A DNA stretch of 64,000 nucleotides from [Phialemoniopsis] sp. UDSM-2020 (lineage: Eukaryota > Ascomycota > Sordariomycetes > Thyridiales > Thyridiaceae): the NCBI GenBank assembly GCA_018873225.1, contig JAEILZ010000001.1:4464001-4528000 (forward strand). Direction: 5' to 3'. Below are positions 11,287 to 23,315 of the stretch, one piece after another. Position numbers and translations under genes: made by a program. The notes below the pieces were generated by a model, which did not search any database, had not been told where the DNA came from, and worked only from the letters and a program-made list of their open reading frames with translations. Numbering within the stretch: position 1 is the stretch's first letter; the number at the start of each line of letters is the position of its first letter.

Positions 11287-12709
11287 ATGGACCCCTCAAT
11301 CGACACTCGCCCCAACGGCAGCAGCTCCAACGGTGTGAAGCAACAACCCCAATCCAACGGCCATGCCTCCTCGTTCTCCGAATCCACCGTCCCCTTCATT
11401 CCCCTCTCCCTCGACCAAACCAACATTGAGCCCACCGCCCTCGATATCGTCTTCCACCTGCGCCCCGCCTGGCGCCCGCCCTGCAGCGGCAATGCCAACG
11501 GCGACGGCGACCAGCAGGCGCAGCACCACATACACTTTGTGCGCTTCACCGAGGGCATCACAAACACCCTCATCAAGGCCATGCGCCGCCTGCCCGGCGT
11601 CCCCAAGGACGAGGCCGACCGCGACGCCATCCTGCTGCGCGCCTACGGCCACGGCACCGACGTGATCATTGACCGCCAGCGCGAGACCCAGAACCACGAG
11701 CTGCTTATGCGCCACGGCCTTGCCCCGGAGCTGCTCGCCCGCTTTCGCAACGGCATGACGTATCGCTTCATTCCCGGCTCCGTTGCCCAGCCCGACGACC
11801 TGCGCCGCCCGGAGCTGTCTCTCGCCATCGCTCGCCGCCTGGCGCAGTGGCACGCCACCGTCCCCTGCCTCGCCGGCCGTACCCATGTCGGTGCTGCAAT
11901 GGTGAACGGTAGCGACGAGGCCGCGGCCGCCAACCTCGAGAAGAGGATCGACAGCATCGCGCCGGGCAAGAAGGCGCCCAACCTGTGGACGGTCATGCAG
12001 AAGTGGATCCTGGCGCTGCCGACCAAGACGGAGCCGCAGAGGGCTAAGCAGGCGAGCCTGCAGAAGGAGCTCGAGAGGCTGGTTGGCGAGCTGAGCCAGC
12101 GGGAAGGGCTGGGCGAGGACGGTGTAAGCCCCGCCGCCGGAACTGCTCTTCTTGATGAACCCTGCTAACACTGATACGCAGCTCGTTTTCGCGCACACCG
12201 ACTTGCTATGCGGCAACGTCATCATCTTGCCCAGCTCCTCTTCCGAAAAGAATGGCGCATCGCCAGCAGCGCCCGCGCAACCCTCGGTGACCTTCATCGA
12301 CTACGAATACGCCGTGCCCTCGCCCGCGGCATTCGACATCGCCAACCACTTCGCCGAGTGGGGCGGCCTCGACTGCGATATGTCGGTCCTGCCCACCGTC
12401 TCCCAGCGCCGCGCCTTCATCGGCGAGTACATACGCGCCTACGCCAGCCTACGCCCGGATGTCAACGTCGAGGCGGAGACGAAACGCCTGCTGGCCGAGG
12501 TCGACCTGTTCCGCGGCATCCCCGGCTTCTATTGGGGCATCTGGGCGCTGATCCAGGCTACCATCTCTGAGATCGACTTTGACTACGCCTCGTACGCCGA
12601 GCAGCGGCTCGGGGAGTACTGGGCGTGGAGGGCCGAGGAGGACGGGAGCAGGGCGAGCGGCGGCGCGGAGATGCCGCTACGGGAGAGGCGGTGGGCTCAG
12701 TCGGAGTGA
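11287..12709 (+). CDS. ethanolamine kinase (choline/ethanolamine kinase family)
   Basis: It phosphorylates ethanolamine with ATP, the first step of the CDP-ethanolamine (Kennedy) route to phosphatidylethanolamine in the cytosol. There are two exons, 11287-12123 and 12182-12709, joined over a 58-nt intron (GTAAGC, branch GCTAACACTGAT, acceptor ACGCAG), giving 454 residues. The Brenner phosphotransferase motif HTDLLCGN spans H284, D286 and N291. It is formed across the splice junction, which confirms the model. The choline-kinase motif IDYEYA carries D319. The N-terminal TEGITNTLIKA segment matches the nucleotide-binding part, and the aromatic C-terminal block around FYWGIWALIQATISEIDFDY matches the substrate pocket. 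This pattern fits EKI1 better than choline kinase, but both activities are possible. The first 60 residues are Ser/Asn/Pro-rich and variable. Confidence 0.93.
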
Positions 12710-13969
12710 GACGGCGGTTCAAGGTCTGACATCCATTCTTTTGGAGGACAGACCATGGCGATAGAGCGGGAGGAGCGCAAGTGCTCTGGAAGAGAACCCC
12801 GCCCTTTTTTCAACAACTCCTCGGCGAAGAGTGGCCCCCAAGAGCAGTGAAGGAGGACACCCGTCCAATGGCGCGGCAGCCCTGCACGGATCGACGATCC
12901 TGTCCCTCCAGGATGCCTCAGCTCAACCCCGTTCGATGTATGAGGACGGCTGCATTGAAAGAAAAAAAGTACATCTGCATGATGAGGCGTACCGGTGGCT
13001 TATTTTCCCCCTTGTGGTGTGTTTGATAGACTACAAAAATACCAGTCTACACCTCCAGCATCACGACAAAAGAAGTTTGGAGTTGCGCTCGTATGAGAGA
13101 GTGCAGGAACATAACGAGAGAAGGGGGGTTTTGGAAAGAGCCGATGCATCATTCAACATTTTGACGCAAATCACGAAAACCCAGCATGATAGACAACACG
13201 ACGGAAAGGACAGGGGATTGATGGGTGTTAATAGTTAGAGGGTCCGTAAAGAACCCGTTAGACCTTGAATATAACTCAACTTGCCCACCCCGAGTTGTAG
13301 CTTCCACCCATTCCGTCATGCTGCACAGTTCGGTGGTTTGGCAGCCACATTGGACGAGGATCATCGGCCTCGTCACATCACGAGAAATCAGGGAACGTAG
13401 TACTGTTTTCGTTGATGTTCAAATTGTATCAAATTTTCTCTGTTCCCTTCTCACTTCTTCTTCCTCGTCGCCTTTCATGGGTCTCTTTTTGCAACCCATT
13501 TTCCCCCCAAGTTGGACAACACAAAAGTCAAGTCAAAAGTAAAAAAACGTGCCACCCTCCCTCAAACAGTGTAATCGTGTTCGCATAGATGTCAGAAGCG
13601 GATTCATCAGAGTCAAAAAGTAGAAGAGAAGTAAAAAGGTTCCACAAGAAGGTTAAAATGATGGTAGGTATCTAGGGAGAAAGCAAAAATGGGTTTGATG
13701 GCTGAATGTGGACAAAATGAAAAGAACAAGGGTGTCATCCCGTGCAGTAGATGAAGCCCAAGCAACTCTGGCGCTTGTGATAGTTCATGTATGTTTCTTC
13801 TCGTCAGAAACTGAAAGAACGCCTCGTGTCCCGTCCTCTCTCCCCTCGCTGAGACATGCGACGAGGAGGACTGGGAATGATGTGAAAGTAGTAAAGAACG
13901 CCGTGGGCTGACACTTGGTTCGTGATCCTGTATGAAGTACTTGTCTATTGGCGCGGTAAAGCATGATGT
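12710..13969. other. tail-to-tail 3' region
   Basis: This region separates the converging ends of the ethanolamine kinase and zinc-finger genes. It is AT-richer than its flanks, with A-rich runs near 13540-13730. It probably holds both 3' untranslated regions. No coding sequence is supported. Confidence 0.55.
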
Positions 13970-16900
13970 TCAAGGATCCATGTCCATCTTGTCGCCCGCT
14001 ATCGATGCCGCCGGTGGTAGTGGTGGTGGTGGAGGCGACCCTTCCGTAGCATTCGTGACCGGCGGTTTGTGTTCCTGTGACGATTCAAGCAGCTCCGGAG
14101 GCCTGTCGTCCTTGTCGAGACCTGCCGTCGTTGGCGTCCTCGCCGCCGTAGTAGAGGTAGAATCTTTCCTGACCCCTGAGCCTCCACCTCCGCTCCCGCT
14201 GGTCCCTGCACTCTTCGGCGTCGATGGTACGATGACGTTGAGCACGCAGTCATCCAGATGCTCATAGAACTCCTGGGCGGTGAGGAAGTGGCTGTGACAG
14301 ATGGAACATTTCGCCGTGCTCCGGCTTTGAGCAGCATCGGCCGCTCCGGTACGCGCGGCGTGGCTGAGCAAGATCTTCTTGCTGTTGGGCGGAGTCTGTT
14401 CGACGTTATGTACCGCAGTCAAGTGCCTTTTGAAGACGTCCGCACGATTGAAAGCCTTCTCAAAAGCAGACCCGGCGCCGGGGCAGAAGGGACAGACCAT
14501 GGTGCCCTTATAGTGCGTGAGTGCATGCCTGTTCTTGTCATATTTGCGCGCGAAGCCCTTGGTATGATACTCGCAGGTGGTAATGGGGCACTTTTCGGGC
14601 CTCTCCTCCATGTGTGTGAGCATGTGTGCGGCCAGATCCTTGAAGAAGCGGCCACATTCTGGGTGCGGGCACTTGTTACGGTCAAAGTACTGGTTCTCCT
14701 CCGACTTGATGTTGCCGGCGCTGAAAGGCGTCACCCCAGGTTGGGGCATGGCGTGCGTCTGGATGCTCATTGGTGGCGGTTGCACAGGCATGTCCACCAT
14801 TGGTGCTGCCATCAATGGAGGAGGTACGTGGATCTGTTGTGGAATCTGCGGTGGCGGCGGTGGTGGCGGAGGGGGGTGGGAGAGCGAGTGCGACATGAGC
14901 TGTGGTGGTGGAGGAGCTGGCGCAAGTCTAGGCACGTCTGACAAGGGCGAACGCCGGTCGGGGAGGGCAACAAGATCCATGATTGGCTTGTAGTCAGACT
15001 CATCCTCGGCATCAGAAGAATCGGGGTCCTGGACATCTACTGGCTGCCGGACCTCTTGCATCCAGTCCTTCAGGATGGTCATTGGCGGCCAGTCACCGCT
15101 GGCCTTGCCCCCACGATGTGGGTTGAAGTGTGCGCGGCGTAGATGTGCCGCAGCATTGTAGTAGGCGCCATATCGCTTCTTGGTCACACAAGCCTTGCAT
15201 TTGCCAAGCGGGATGACAGGTTGGGGGGATCCCGGTGAATAATCTTGCGGCTCTGTGCACACCCATCGCTTGACCATGGCCGCATGCTTGGCGTCTGTGT
15301 GCCGCCGCAATTCGTGCTCCCCACGGAACCCTTCGGGATATTCGTTACACTTGGAGCAGTAGACCCGCCGGAGTGGCGGACGCTGGTAAGACGGTCTCAG
15401 CCTCGTGGCAGGAATCGGAGACGTCATACCTCGCCCGCTCGTATGGCTGAACGTTGGGCTTTCACCCACGGTATGTCGCCGATGGACGCTATGGTCGATA
15501 CTGTGGGGCGACGTCAACATGCTCGTCGGGCTGGTCTTGATTCCGTAGGAATCGCGATCAGAGAAGGTAGCTTGTGAAGGCAGTGTCCAGTGATCGCCCA
15601 TGGGTCGCATGTCGGGCAGTGGTTTCCGACTGTCTTCCCGTGGGTGTGCGCTCAAAGACGGTAACGAGAAGGACCCTAGCCTCCCTGCACTCCTTTGACG
15701 GATAAAACCATGATATGGAAGCCCGCTTATTTCTTCACTACCCAGCAACAGCAAAAAGTCTCCAGTCGATTGTAAATTTCGTTCGAGCCAAGTATCGCGC
15801 CGAATGATCATCGAAGCCGTGCTCAGAAGGTCTCGGTCGTCCTCCCCGATAACTAGGTTAGGTTCGTCCAACAGTAGAGGCGAGCTAGTCGCGAACACCG
15901 TCGCTAAAGCCTTGTAGACGCTATGCATCGCGGCCGTTGCAGAATTTAAGCCGAAACCAGCATGTGACATGGAGCTCGACCTAGGAGAGTATGATACGAT
16001 ATCAACGAGGACTGTCTTGACGATGCTGAAAATGCACATCGAGAAGAACATGGCGAGCCAACCTCGAGGGTCTATCACGCCTCGACGAATAGTCGAGTTT
16101 TCGAAGGATTGTAGGAACTGGGTCATGCAGTTGTACACTAGCCGAAACCTGCCGTAGTGATCGACTTCATCGAACAAGGTCTGCGGAGCAGAAGGGCTCG
16201 CCTCTGCACGTATAGAAGGCTCGGCTTGCTGGAGATCATAGAACAAAACCTCTCTCAGAAGCAACTTTGCGCGATAAAGAGTGGGGAACGCTGCAGCCTC
16301 AGCTTCCCTGGAGTCGGAAATGAGGCCGGTGAGTTTGAGCAGTTGCCAAAAGTTGTATGAGGTGCCCTCAGAATTCCAACTGGATGCCAGAACCCGGAGT
16401 ACAGGCGGCGGTCGCTCGAAAGGTTCCCTTGAAAAGGCCGCAAGAGTTGGGTTCGACATGGGCAAGCCAGCAAGATCTTCTGTCCACCAGAATCCATCGT
16501 CAAAGTCGAGCTTCGATTTGACCATGAGGGCAACATCTGGGATTAGCGGGTATGTGCGTTCCAGGAAGTCATTCATGTTACGGCGTTGGGCTAGAGGCGA
16601 TGCCATAGGCGTTTGGCTCTGTCGCGGGGATATAGAAGCTGGGAGCATGATCTCTGCGAAGTTGCCGAGCGGTCCTCGGTGACATCCCAGTGTTCTCCAG
16701 AAGTCATATTCGCTGCTTAAACCGGCCGGGTCGGGGCAGAAGGAGCACGGATCGTTCGAGTCACACTGACAAAGATCAGCATTGCGGTCCCAGTTGTGGC
16801 GAGGCTCAGGGCGAGGACAGCAGATACTCACCTCTTGGTTCATAACCTTGCAGCGAAGGCACGGTCCTACATCGCGAACAAGTTTCAGCTCTTCGATAGA

Positions 16901-18130
16901 CTCGAGCTTGGATTGGCCAACTCGGCTTCTTTTTAAAGGAGGTAAGAGAGGATCAACCTCAGAATCGACCGAACCCCGTGGTTGGTGGCTTTGCTGATCC
17001 GAAACAAACGAGTAGGACCTGAGCGAGTCTCTGTGGTCTCTTGACTGGCCGGGTCCCGTATTTATGGGCGCGAGGTGGAGGGCACCGCCGGAGCGATGAG
17101 GCAAGCCGGGAGAGGTCGAAGACGGCAGTTCGTGGAACGAACGAGCGGCCGATTGATCGGAGTAATGAAGTGGTGGCGTGCTTCCGACTGAGAGACCCGA
17201 GTCCCTTTTTGCGAGCAGTATATGCTCTCGAGTGTGGCGGTCTCGGTCTTCTCTGTTGGTAAATCCGTAAATGTAGTGTACGCACTGGTCATCCCAGCAT
17301 TTGTACGAATGTTGGTCTCTGATGCCAGGCGATAGACTTCCCCTGCGTCGCCAGCTGCGCACGATGGGGTCGAACAAGGACAAATTCTTGTCGAGCCAAG
17401 CGGCATAACCGATGGGTGCTTCCTCCTCCAGCAAACGCTTCAAGCCATCCAGCGCCCTCGGGTCCCCCAAGTCCAGGCCTAAAATTTGTCGAACAAACAC
17501 ATGAGTATACGATTCCCGCCAAAGCTCCATGTGCTAGGATAGCCAAAACATTGGTACATACCGTGGTCTAGGCATGCCGCCTCGATGCATTCGCACTGGT
17601 ACTGAAGGTATCTGGCTTCCTCGATTTCGGAAAGTACGGGAGTCCTATCATATATGTCTATACGGAAGTAAAAGTGTCAGCATAATCTTCACAACTGCAT
17701 CGTGTTTCATGCCCGTTGAAACTTGGGGCCCGGCACCGTGTCGAGAGCTGCCCTTGCTTCTGGTGCCTTGACCCCAACAGGCATTGCATGCATCCCAGAC
17801 AGCCGTCTGTCGAAACGGGCCAAAGTAGGTGATCGAGATGGGGCGATGCTTACGATTCTCGGCCGCGTACGTGCGCAAGACCCGGAGCTTATGACGCAAG
17901 TTGTCGAGCTCGACCTTCGTGTTTGGACCGTACTTTTCGGGTAAGAGTTGTGCAAGACGAGCTTGGATCTCTGCCTGCTGGTCCAAGAGGGCTTTGATGG
18001 TCGGATCCAGAGAGTGATCAAAGGATGTGGCGGTACTGTAGTTTACAGAAGGGGCGCTTGCGCTCATAGGGAGTCTGGTCGGGGTCGAATCGTCGCGATC
18101 CATGCGGAGAGCTTCATTCCCGGCTGCCAT
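13970..18130 (-). CDS. large C2H2 zinc-finger protein with a zinc-cluster-like motif
   Basis: This is a putative nuclear transcription regulator of a Pezizomycotina-type family that I cannot name further. Four exons are deduced: 18130-17854, 17657-17562, 17478-16832 and 16765-13970. The introns are 196, 83 and 66 nt long, and the protein has 1271 residues. The N-terminal domain (LRHKLRVL...VLSEIEEARYLQYQCECIEAACL...AAWLDKNLSLFDP) is built across two junctions. Residues 331-350 form CX2CX6CX5CX2C, with C331, C334, C341, C347 and C350. This resembles a GAL4-type zinc cluster whose sixth Cys is displaced. Single C2H2-like fingers lie near 805-832, a block of fingers near 1033-1125, and a last one near 1158-1180. 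Poly-Pro runs precede the C-terminal fingers. The start ATG at 18130 is the first in frame; a second is at 18103. A 44-codon uORF sits upstream. Confidence 0.88.
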
Positions 18131-18197
18131 TTCCGATATCTATCGAGGCTGCCGCCGGAACCCGCCTGTCCTCCTCCTCGGTCGCCCAACCAGGGCG

Positions 18198-18332
18198 TCA
18201 CACTCTCCTTGCACTCAGGGCACAGGACTGGCGCACGATGCGCCTACGTGTTCTCGAATTCAGGGCGGCGAAGGCCGCTCGGTGAGAATTATGGGGAAGA
18301 TTCGTGGTGACGACTTGGACGAAGAGCAGCAT
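18198..18332 (-). other. upstream ORF of the large zinc-finger gene
   Basis: An ATG at 18332 opens a 44-codon frame (start MLLFVQVV, end ARRV) that stops at 18198, about 70 nt before the main ATG at 18130. It would lie in the 5' leader if transcription starts further upstream, as the pyrimidine-rich sequence to about 19.1 kb suggests. Its peptide is unlike any protein I know, so any role would be in translation control. Confidence 0.35.
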
Positions 18333-18722
18333 CTGCCGTGGGGAGGCAATCAACCAAGAAACAGGGATTCCCGTCCTCGATGTACATCAACAGCTCAAGC
18401 AGCGGAAGCGTCTTTTGCGCCACATCGCAGGTGTTTCTAGCATGGGGCTGCAGCTACCAAGATGCATCACCGAGGCAGAGGCGTCTGGGATATTTTGCTT
18501 CTGCTAGCACGACATGCCAAGCGCAAGGTGGATAGTGTACCCGAATGAGGATGAAGGAGCGAAAGGGTAATCCAGATAGCGGAAAGCAGAACGGGGGAAA
18601 AAACGCAATTGACCACAAGAAAAACAAGAAGAAACAATGCCGCGAAAGGTAGGTGGATGCGCGTGCGCTCAAGTAATCAAAGCTCGGAGCAGGCGATGCG
18701 GCGGCGATAAGTTCGGGGAGGC

Positions 18723-18785
18723 TAAGGCAAGGTAAGGTAAAGTAAGGTAAGGTAGAGAGAGGTCTGCACGAAGTAAGGTAGGTAG
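18723..18785. repeat. imperfect AAGGT pentamer tract
   Basis: Several copies of AAGGT/AAAGT follow each other at 18723-18756, with an echo at 18771-18785. On the minus strand this is a CTTAC-rich pyrimidine tract in the likely leader or core promoter of the zinc-finger gene. Confidence 0.8.
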
Positions 18786-21700
18786 TGGTAGTGTGTAAGG
18801 TTAGGTATGTGAGGCGACAGCTTTGAGACAAGCCCAGGTGGACGTGGGCGAGGGCGTGCGCGTAGGTACGAAGTACAGTAGGTGGAGGCGTATGGAGGAG
18901 GCGTGCGTGTGGTGGTGCCCACGGCGGTGGATGTGCGTGCGTGCGTGGTGGGCGTGGGTGGTGGTCTTCTTTCGACGAGGAGGAGGAAGAAGAAGATGGT
19001 GGGGAATTGAGACTGATTGGAGCAGCACAGGGCGAAAAGAGCGAACGGCGGGAGCTGGAGCTGGAGCTCTCTCGTTGTCGTTTTGGAGCTTTGCCGGATC
19101 GTCCTTGTCCTTGACTAGCCTGGCAGTGCCTGGGTGGATTACTTGGTGAAACTGTGGTCCTCTTGATTTGTTCAGACTGGGTTGTTGTCGTCTATGATTC
19201 CCTGGTTGAGGTATTCTTGGTTATTTTGGGCTTGGGTCTTGCCCGCGTCGTGATCCTGGAATCTTGGATGGATAAGGTAGACTACAGCGCAGTGTAGTAG
19301 GGAAGAGGAACAAGCTGTGGTATTTGCCCTCATTGACCGGCTTCTTCCCTGTCGAGTCCCAGACAACGTTGGTAAGGTGGAGCGGAGAGAGCGAGCCACC
19401 CCTCGAGTCCCCGGTGCCTCTCCTTGGCTTGCCCTTGCTTTTGGGCTGCTGGACTTGCTTCTCGATGGCACGCAGAGACAAAGTATTTGACCTCGTCGTG
19501 CATTCAGATCCGGCCGATCCCTCGTTCTGGGTCCTTTGGGAAATTTTGGGGGGCACTGACGAGGTCTCTTCTTGTTCTTAACTTGTCGAAATTGGGGAAG
19601 TGGAGCTGTGCTGGTGTCGAAAGGTCGAGCTGGGGCGGCAGATTAGATAGGCTTAGTAGCGTGGTAATTGTGGGTAGCTCCGGTGGGAGCTAGGCGGAAA
19701 TCAGGCTAGTTGGCTACCTAAGGGACGACCCTTTGTTTCTCATCCTTATTTTTTTTTTTCTCCTGGGCCGCATACCTAAGCCTTAAGAGCCCTGAAGGAG
19801 TCAAAGTAGAGACAGAAGAGGGGACTGGATTTAGCATATGCACACATCACGACAACGTGAAAAGAGCAGACAGTCACCTTGATTCTCATAAAGGTAGAGT
19901 GCTACTGTGTGCGTGTACTCCGTCAAGTAAGATGGTCCAGATACGGGACTCACTCTTCTCTTGTCAAGCAAGCGCTCCCAAACAGGAAATGGACCCCTCA
20001 CTCCATGCTAGCTGTGCTTCATAACCCAGGCATCCCCCTCCTGCAGGGATCACCACCAGGCTCAGTCAATCAAAATGAAGGCCTGTCTCCTGTCGTCTGT
20101 CGTGTGGATTGTCAGATGAACGGGGCAACGAATAGCACACCGGCAGGCTGGCCGATGCCATGCGGGACTCTTTGTTACTGTCCTTTTCTTCCCACGCACG
20201 CATGTATCAAATCAGCTACGTTTGTATTCATGCAGGTATCTACATGGTTCTCGTCTGCTACTGCACAGTATGCCATGTCAAATATGATCCGTCTACTTTA
20301 CCTACCCAGCCGCATACCTGCACGACTTGCCCCTCCGTTCTCGCAGACAAACGGCTCTCCCTCGCATGTGTCCATGCCCTATGTTTCTCCAGGTACCTGG
20401 GCTGAGTACTCACCCTACTTGTACATACGTACATATGCCCTCTCTTCCGGGATAAGAGGAGCGACAGATGAGGTTAAAGTCGAGCAACGAATCTTTGATC
20501 GATGGAGCCCACCTGCTCGGTATACAAAAGCGGTTTAGTTGGAAACCTCTTGACTGCTGTCTAATCCCGGGGGTCCATGAACACAGATGAATATACTCTC
20601 CATCCACCTACAAATACTTGCTGAATCCAGAAAGGAAATGTACAGTCACCCAGCGATGCCGAGGAGAGCAATAGAAGTCTTGATATTATTTTTGAGTTTG
20701 CAGCCACTACATCGACTGATCCTCCACCGACCGGATGCTACTGGGTTTCCACATTCACCACACCAGCACCAGCACCAGGAGGGAGGGGTCGAAAGATCGC
20801 CTGCTTTGCACCAAGCGAGTCACAAGGCACACCATTATCTGCCGCTACAAGATGCGCACTAAGATATCGCCTCAAATCCTCCCAAGCTTCCTTGACGCCT
20901 TAATGATGGAGGTCAGCTCTCGCAGTCGTAATGCCCGCGCACGCCACAGGATCAACTGACGAAGCATGCCGAGGCTACGTAGAGGATGCAGCCAACATGA
21001 CGCTTGTGCGCAAAGCACTAGGTATTTCAGTTCAGAATTGCAGTTACTCCGTAATTAGGAGGACAGGACGGACCTGTCTGAAAGCCGTCGATGATAATAA
21101 TGACTGGGGTCCAAGTGTCAGAAATGCAAACGCACGAATCGACCGACGCCGAGCCCAGCGTGCCAGAGTGGCAGCTGGGGGGGCTGGAGCCTCTGAGGCA
21201 AGAAAGGACCGAGCAGGACCTGGGATTCCCAGCATTCAATCTTTCCCGGTTGGTCTTGACAAGGGACTCCCTCCAGCTTTTCTCGCTCTGCTGGCTGTCG
21301 TGAAAGGGCTAACGTGCTGCTAACTTAGCCCGCCTCCAACAGCCCTACCTACCCATAGGTACAAGCACAGCTCCTTCAACCCTGGTCCCTTATTGTTTCA
21401 TGCCTTCATTTCACGGGCAGTGGAAGCTAGTCGGCATTGATTCCCTAGCGGAAGCGCTGTCCTCACTCCGATCCCAATATTGCATATGCCTGCCTTACTT
21501 GCGGCGGAGAGACCGCACGCAACCATCGGCACCTGTCCGATGTTGACGATGCGCGAGATGAAAACCCCTCGCATTTGACAAACCGGGATCTCTGCTTCGC
21601 CTGTGGCGGAACAAAAGCACGGGGACGACGGATCTCGTGCAGTCATCACCCTACGAATATGCCGGATGCCCTCTGGTGATAGCTGTGGCCAATTGCCATG

Positions 21701-23297
21701 CGATCTACGATTCAGAATATGCATGGTTGTATCGAATCGTCGAATCATCACGCTTGTCGGTCAGCTGCTGCTCCTCAAAACCGTTTGGAAGCTCTGACCA
21801 GAGCCGGCCACAGCTCCTTCGTGCAGCAGTAGCCGTTGCAACACACACTGCAACGCTGCAACTGTGCAGCTGCATCTGCTGCCACCCGCTTTTCCTCTGC
21901 CTCCCTTTGCTGCCGGCTTTGCTCTGGCTATCACATACCTCCATGCACAAGCACTTCCGTGTGTCCTGCTCGCGAGATCCATTCCAGCTCCTAAAGGGAT
22001 ATTCCGCGCAGTCCACAGCCTCCAGCGATCAGAGATTTGAACAGACTTCTCCCGAGTGACACCATCCCCGCCCGCAACAGCAACGTCGATAAGATGGCTT
22101 GGTGTGTGTAGATCCCCTCTACACCTGATGGCTGTACCCCCGGCACTCTGTGCACTCGAACCCAAACAGCGTGACAGCTTTCCATACAAATGAACGCTCC
22201 AGCTGCTTTGTTGTAGCTGTCGAGACGCAGCCACACAAATCCAACCACACCTCCCGGCCCTGCCCTACGATGTGCAAGAGCCAAGCTTGACTTTTGCCCA
22301 GCTTAGCACAATCCCTTACAACCTGAGCTTGGTGTGCTTTTCCAACCCGGCTCGCCTCTTTCCTTTGGCTACTGGTAGCCTGCTGTGCCTTGCGTGCTAA
22401 CTCCTTGAATCACGAACAAGACATGCCACGACACCACATTGAGGGCCCTTCATTCGCCGCCCCTGGTCCTCGCTTTACCGTTCGGCTTCTGCTCAGGTGC
22501 AAAAGGTCTGTCCGAAGTCGCGGCGCACCGCCGCCAAGAGGGGACTAAAGTGAATCGAGATGCACAGTTGACACAGGTCCAACCTCAGAAGGCAGGAGGG
22601 AAGAGGCAAAAGCACGCAGCAATCTCGCCTTTTGCGGTGCACCCATGCCAGGCCGACGGATAAGACGCCCTTCAGTCCCGAATGACAAGCAAGCCAGCGC
22701 AGCGCCAAAGGCCGTTGAAGGCTGCAAGGATCGCCCGCCGCCCGTCGCGCATCCCAAGTGTCAAAAAACGGCCCCCCTTTGGGTGGAGATACTAGTGATT
22801 ACCGTAGCCCACAGGCCCTCACTAAGCTGCTAGGATCTTCCGACAAATTCCCTTTTGTTACTCTAGCGCTCCTCAGGCCCCGGCAGCAGGTCCCCTCTCT
22901 CGTGGGCGTGGAACGCGTCCGTCGCGTTCCAGAACCGCCACCAGCGCCAGCCGAGCCGACCCAATGCACCCCAACCAGGAACGGCTCTAGCACACAGGGG
23001 CCCTAGGGGCGGTCGCCATTTGATGCGTGCTGCTTTGGGTATCCTCCTCAGCGATCATCGAATGTTTTTCAGGCGGGGATTCAATCTATGTGCGGGAGGG
23101 AGGGAGAGGTGCGGGCGGCCCATGCACGAGATAAACAGGACGCAGAGACGACAAGACGTGTGAAGACTCGGGCAGGTCTGGTTGTCATTAACTGCTGTAG
23201 AGTACAGTAATTATGCTGCGACGGCCTGGGAATGACATGGGAATGAGCTGGGCGGGCAAAGGCGCGGAACGAAGCGGTATCCTTTTGCCTGTAAGAT

Positions 23298-23315
23298 GGT
23301 TGGTTGGTTGGTTGG
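23298..23315. repeat. GGTT tetranucleotide repeat
   Basis: The unit GGTT is repeated about four and a half times in the gene-free stretch. It is a short microsatellite, not associated with any gene. Confidence 0.85.

Noticed and set aside
17480..17530. Start of the large zinc-finger protein at an internal ATG (MELWRES...) at 17530
   Set aside because: That ATG falls inside an 83-nt intron. Splicing from GTATGT at 17561 to TTTTAG at 17479 joins two upstream exons in frame, whereas the nearer acceptor gives the wrong frame.
19879..20538. 219-codon open frame on the plus strand
   Set aside because: It opens with TTG, has no recognisable domain and erratic composition, and sits in a region full of overlapping short frames.
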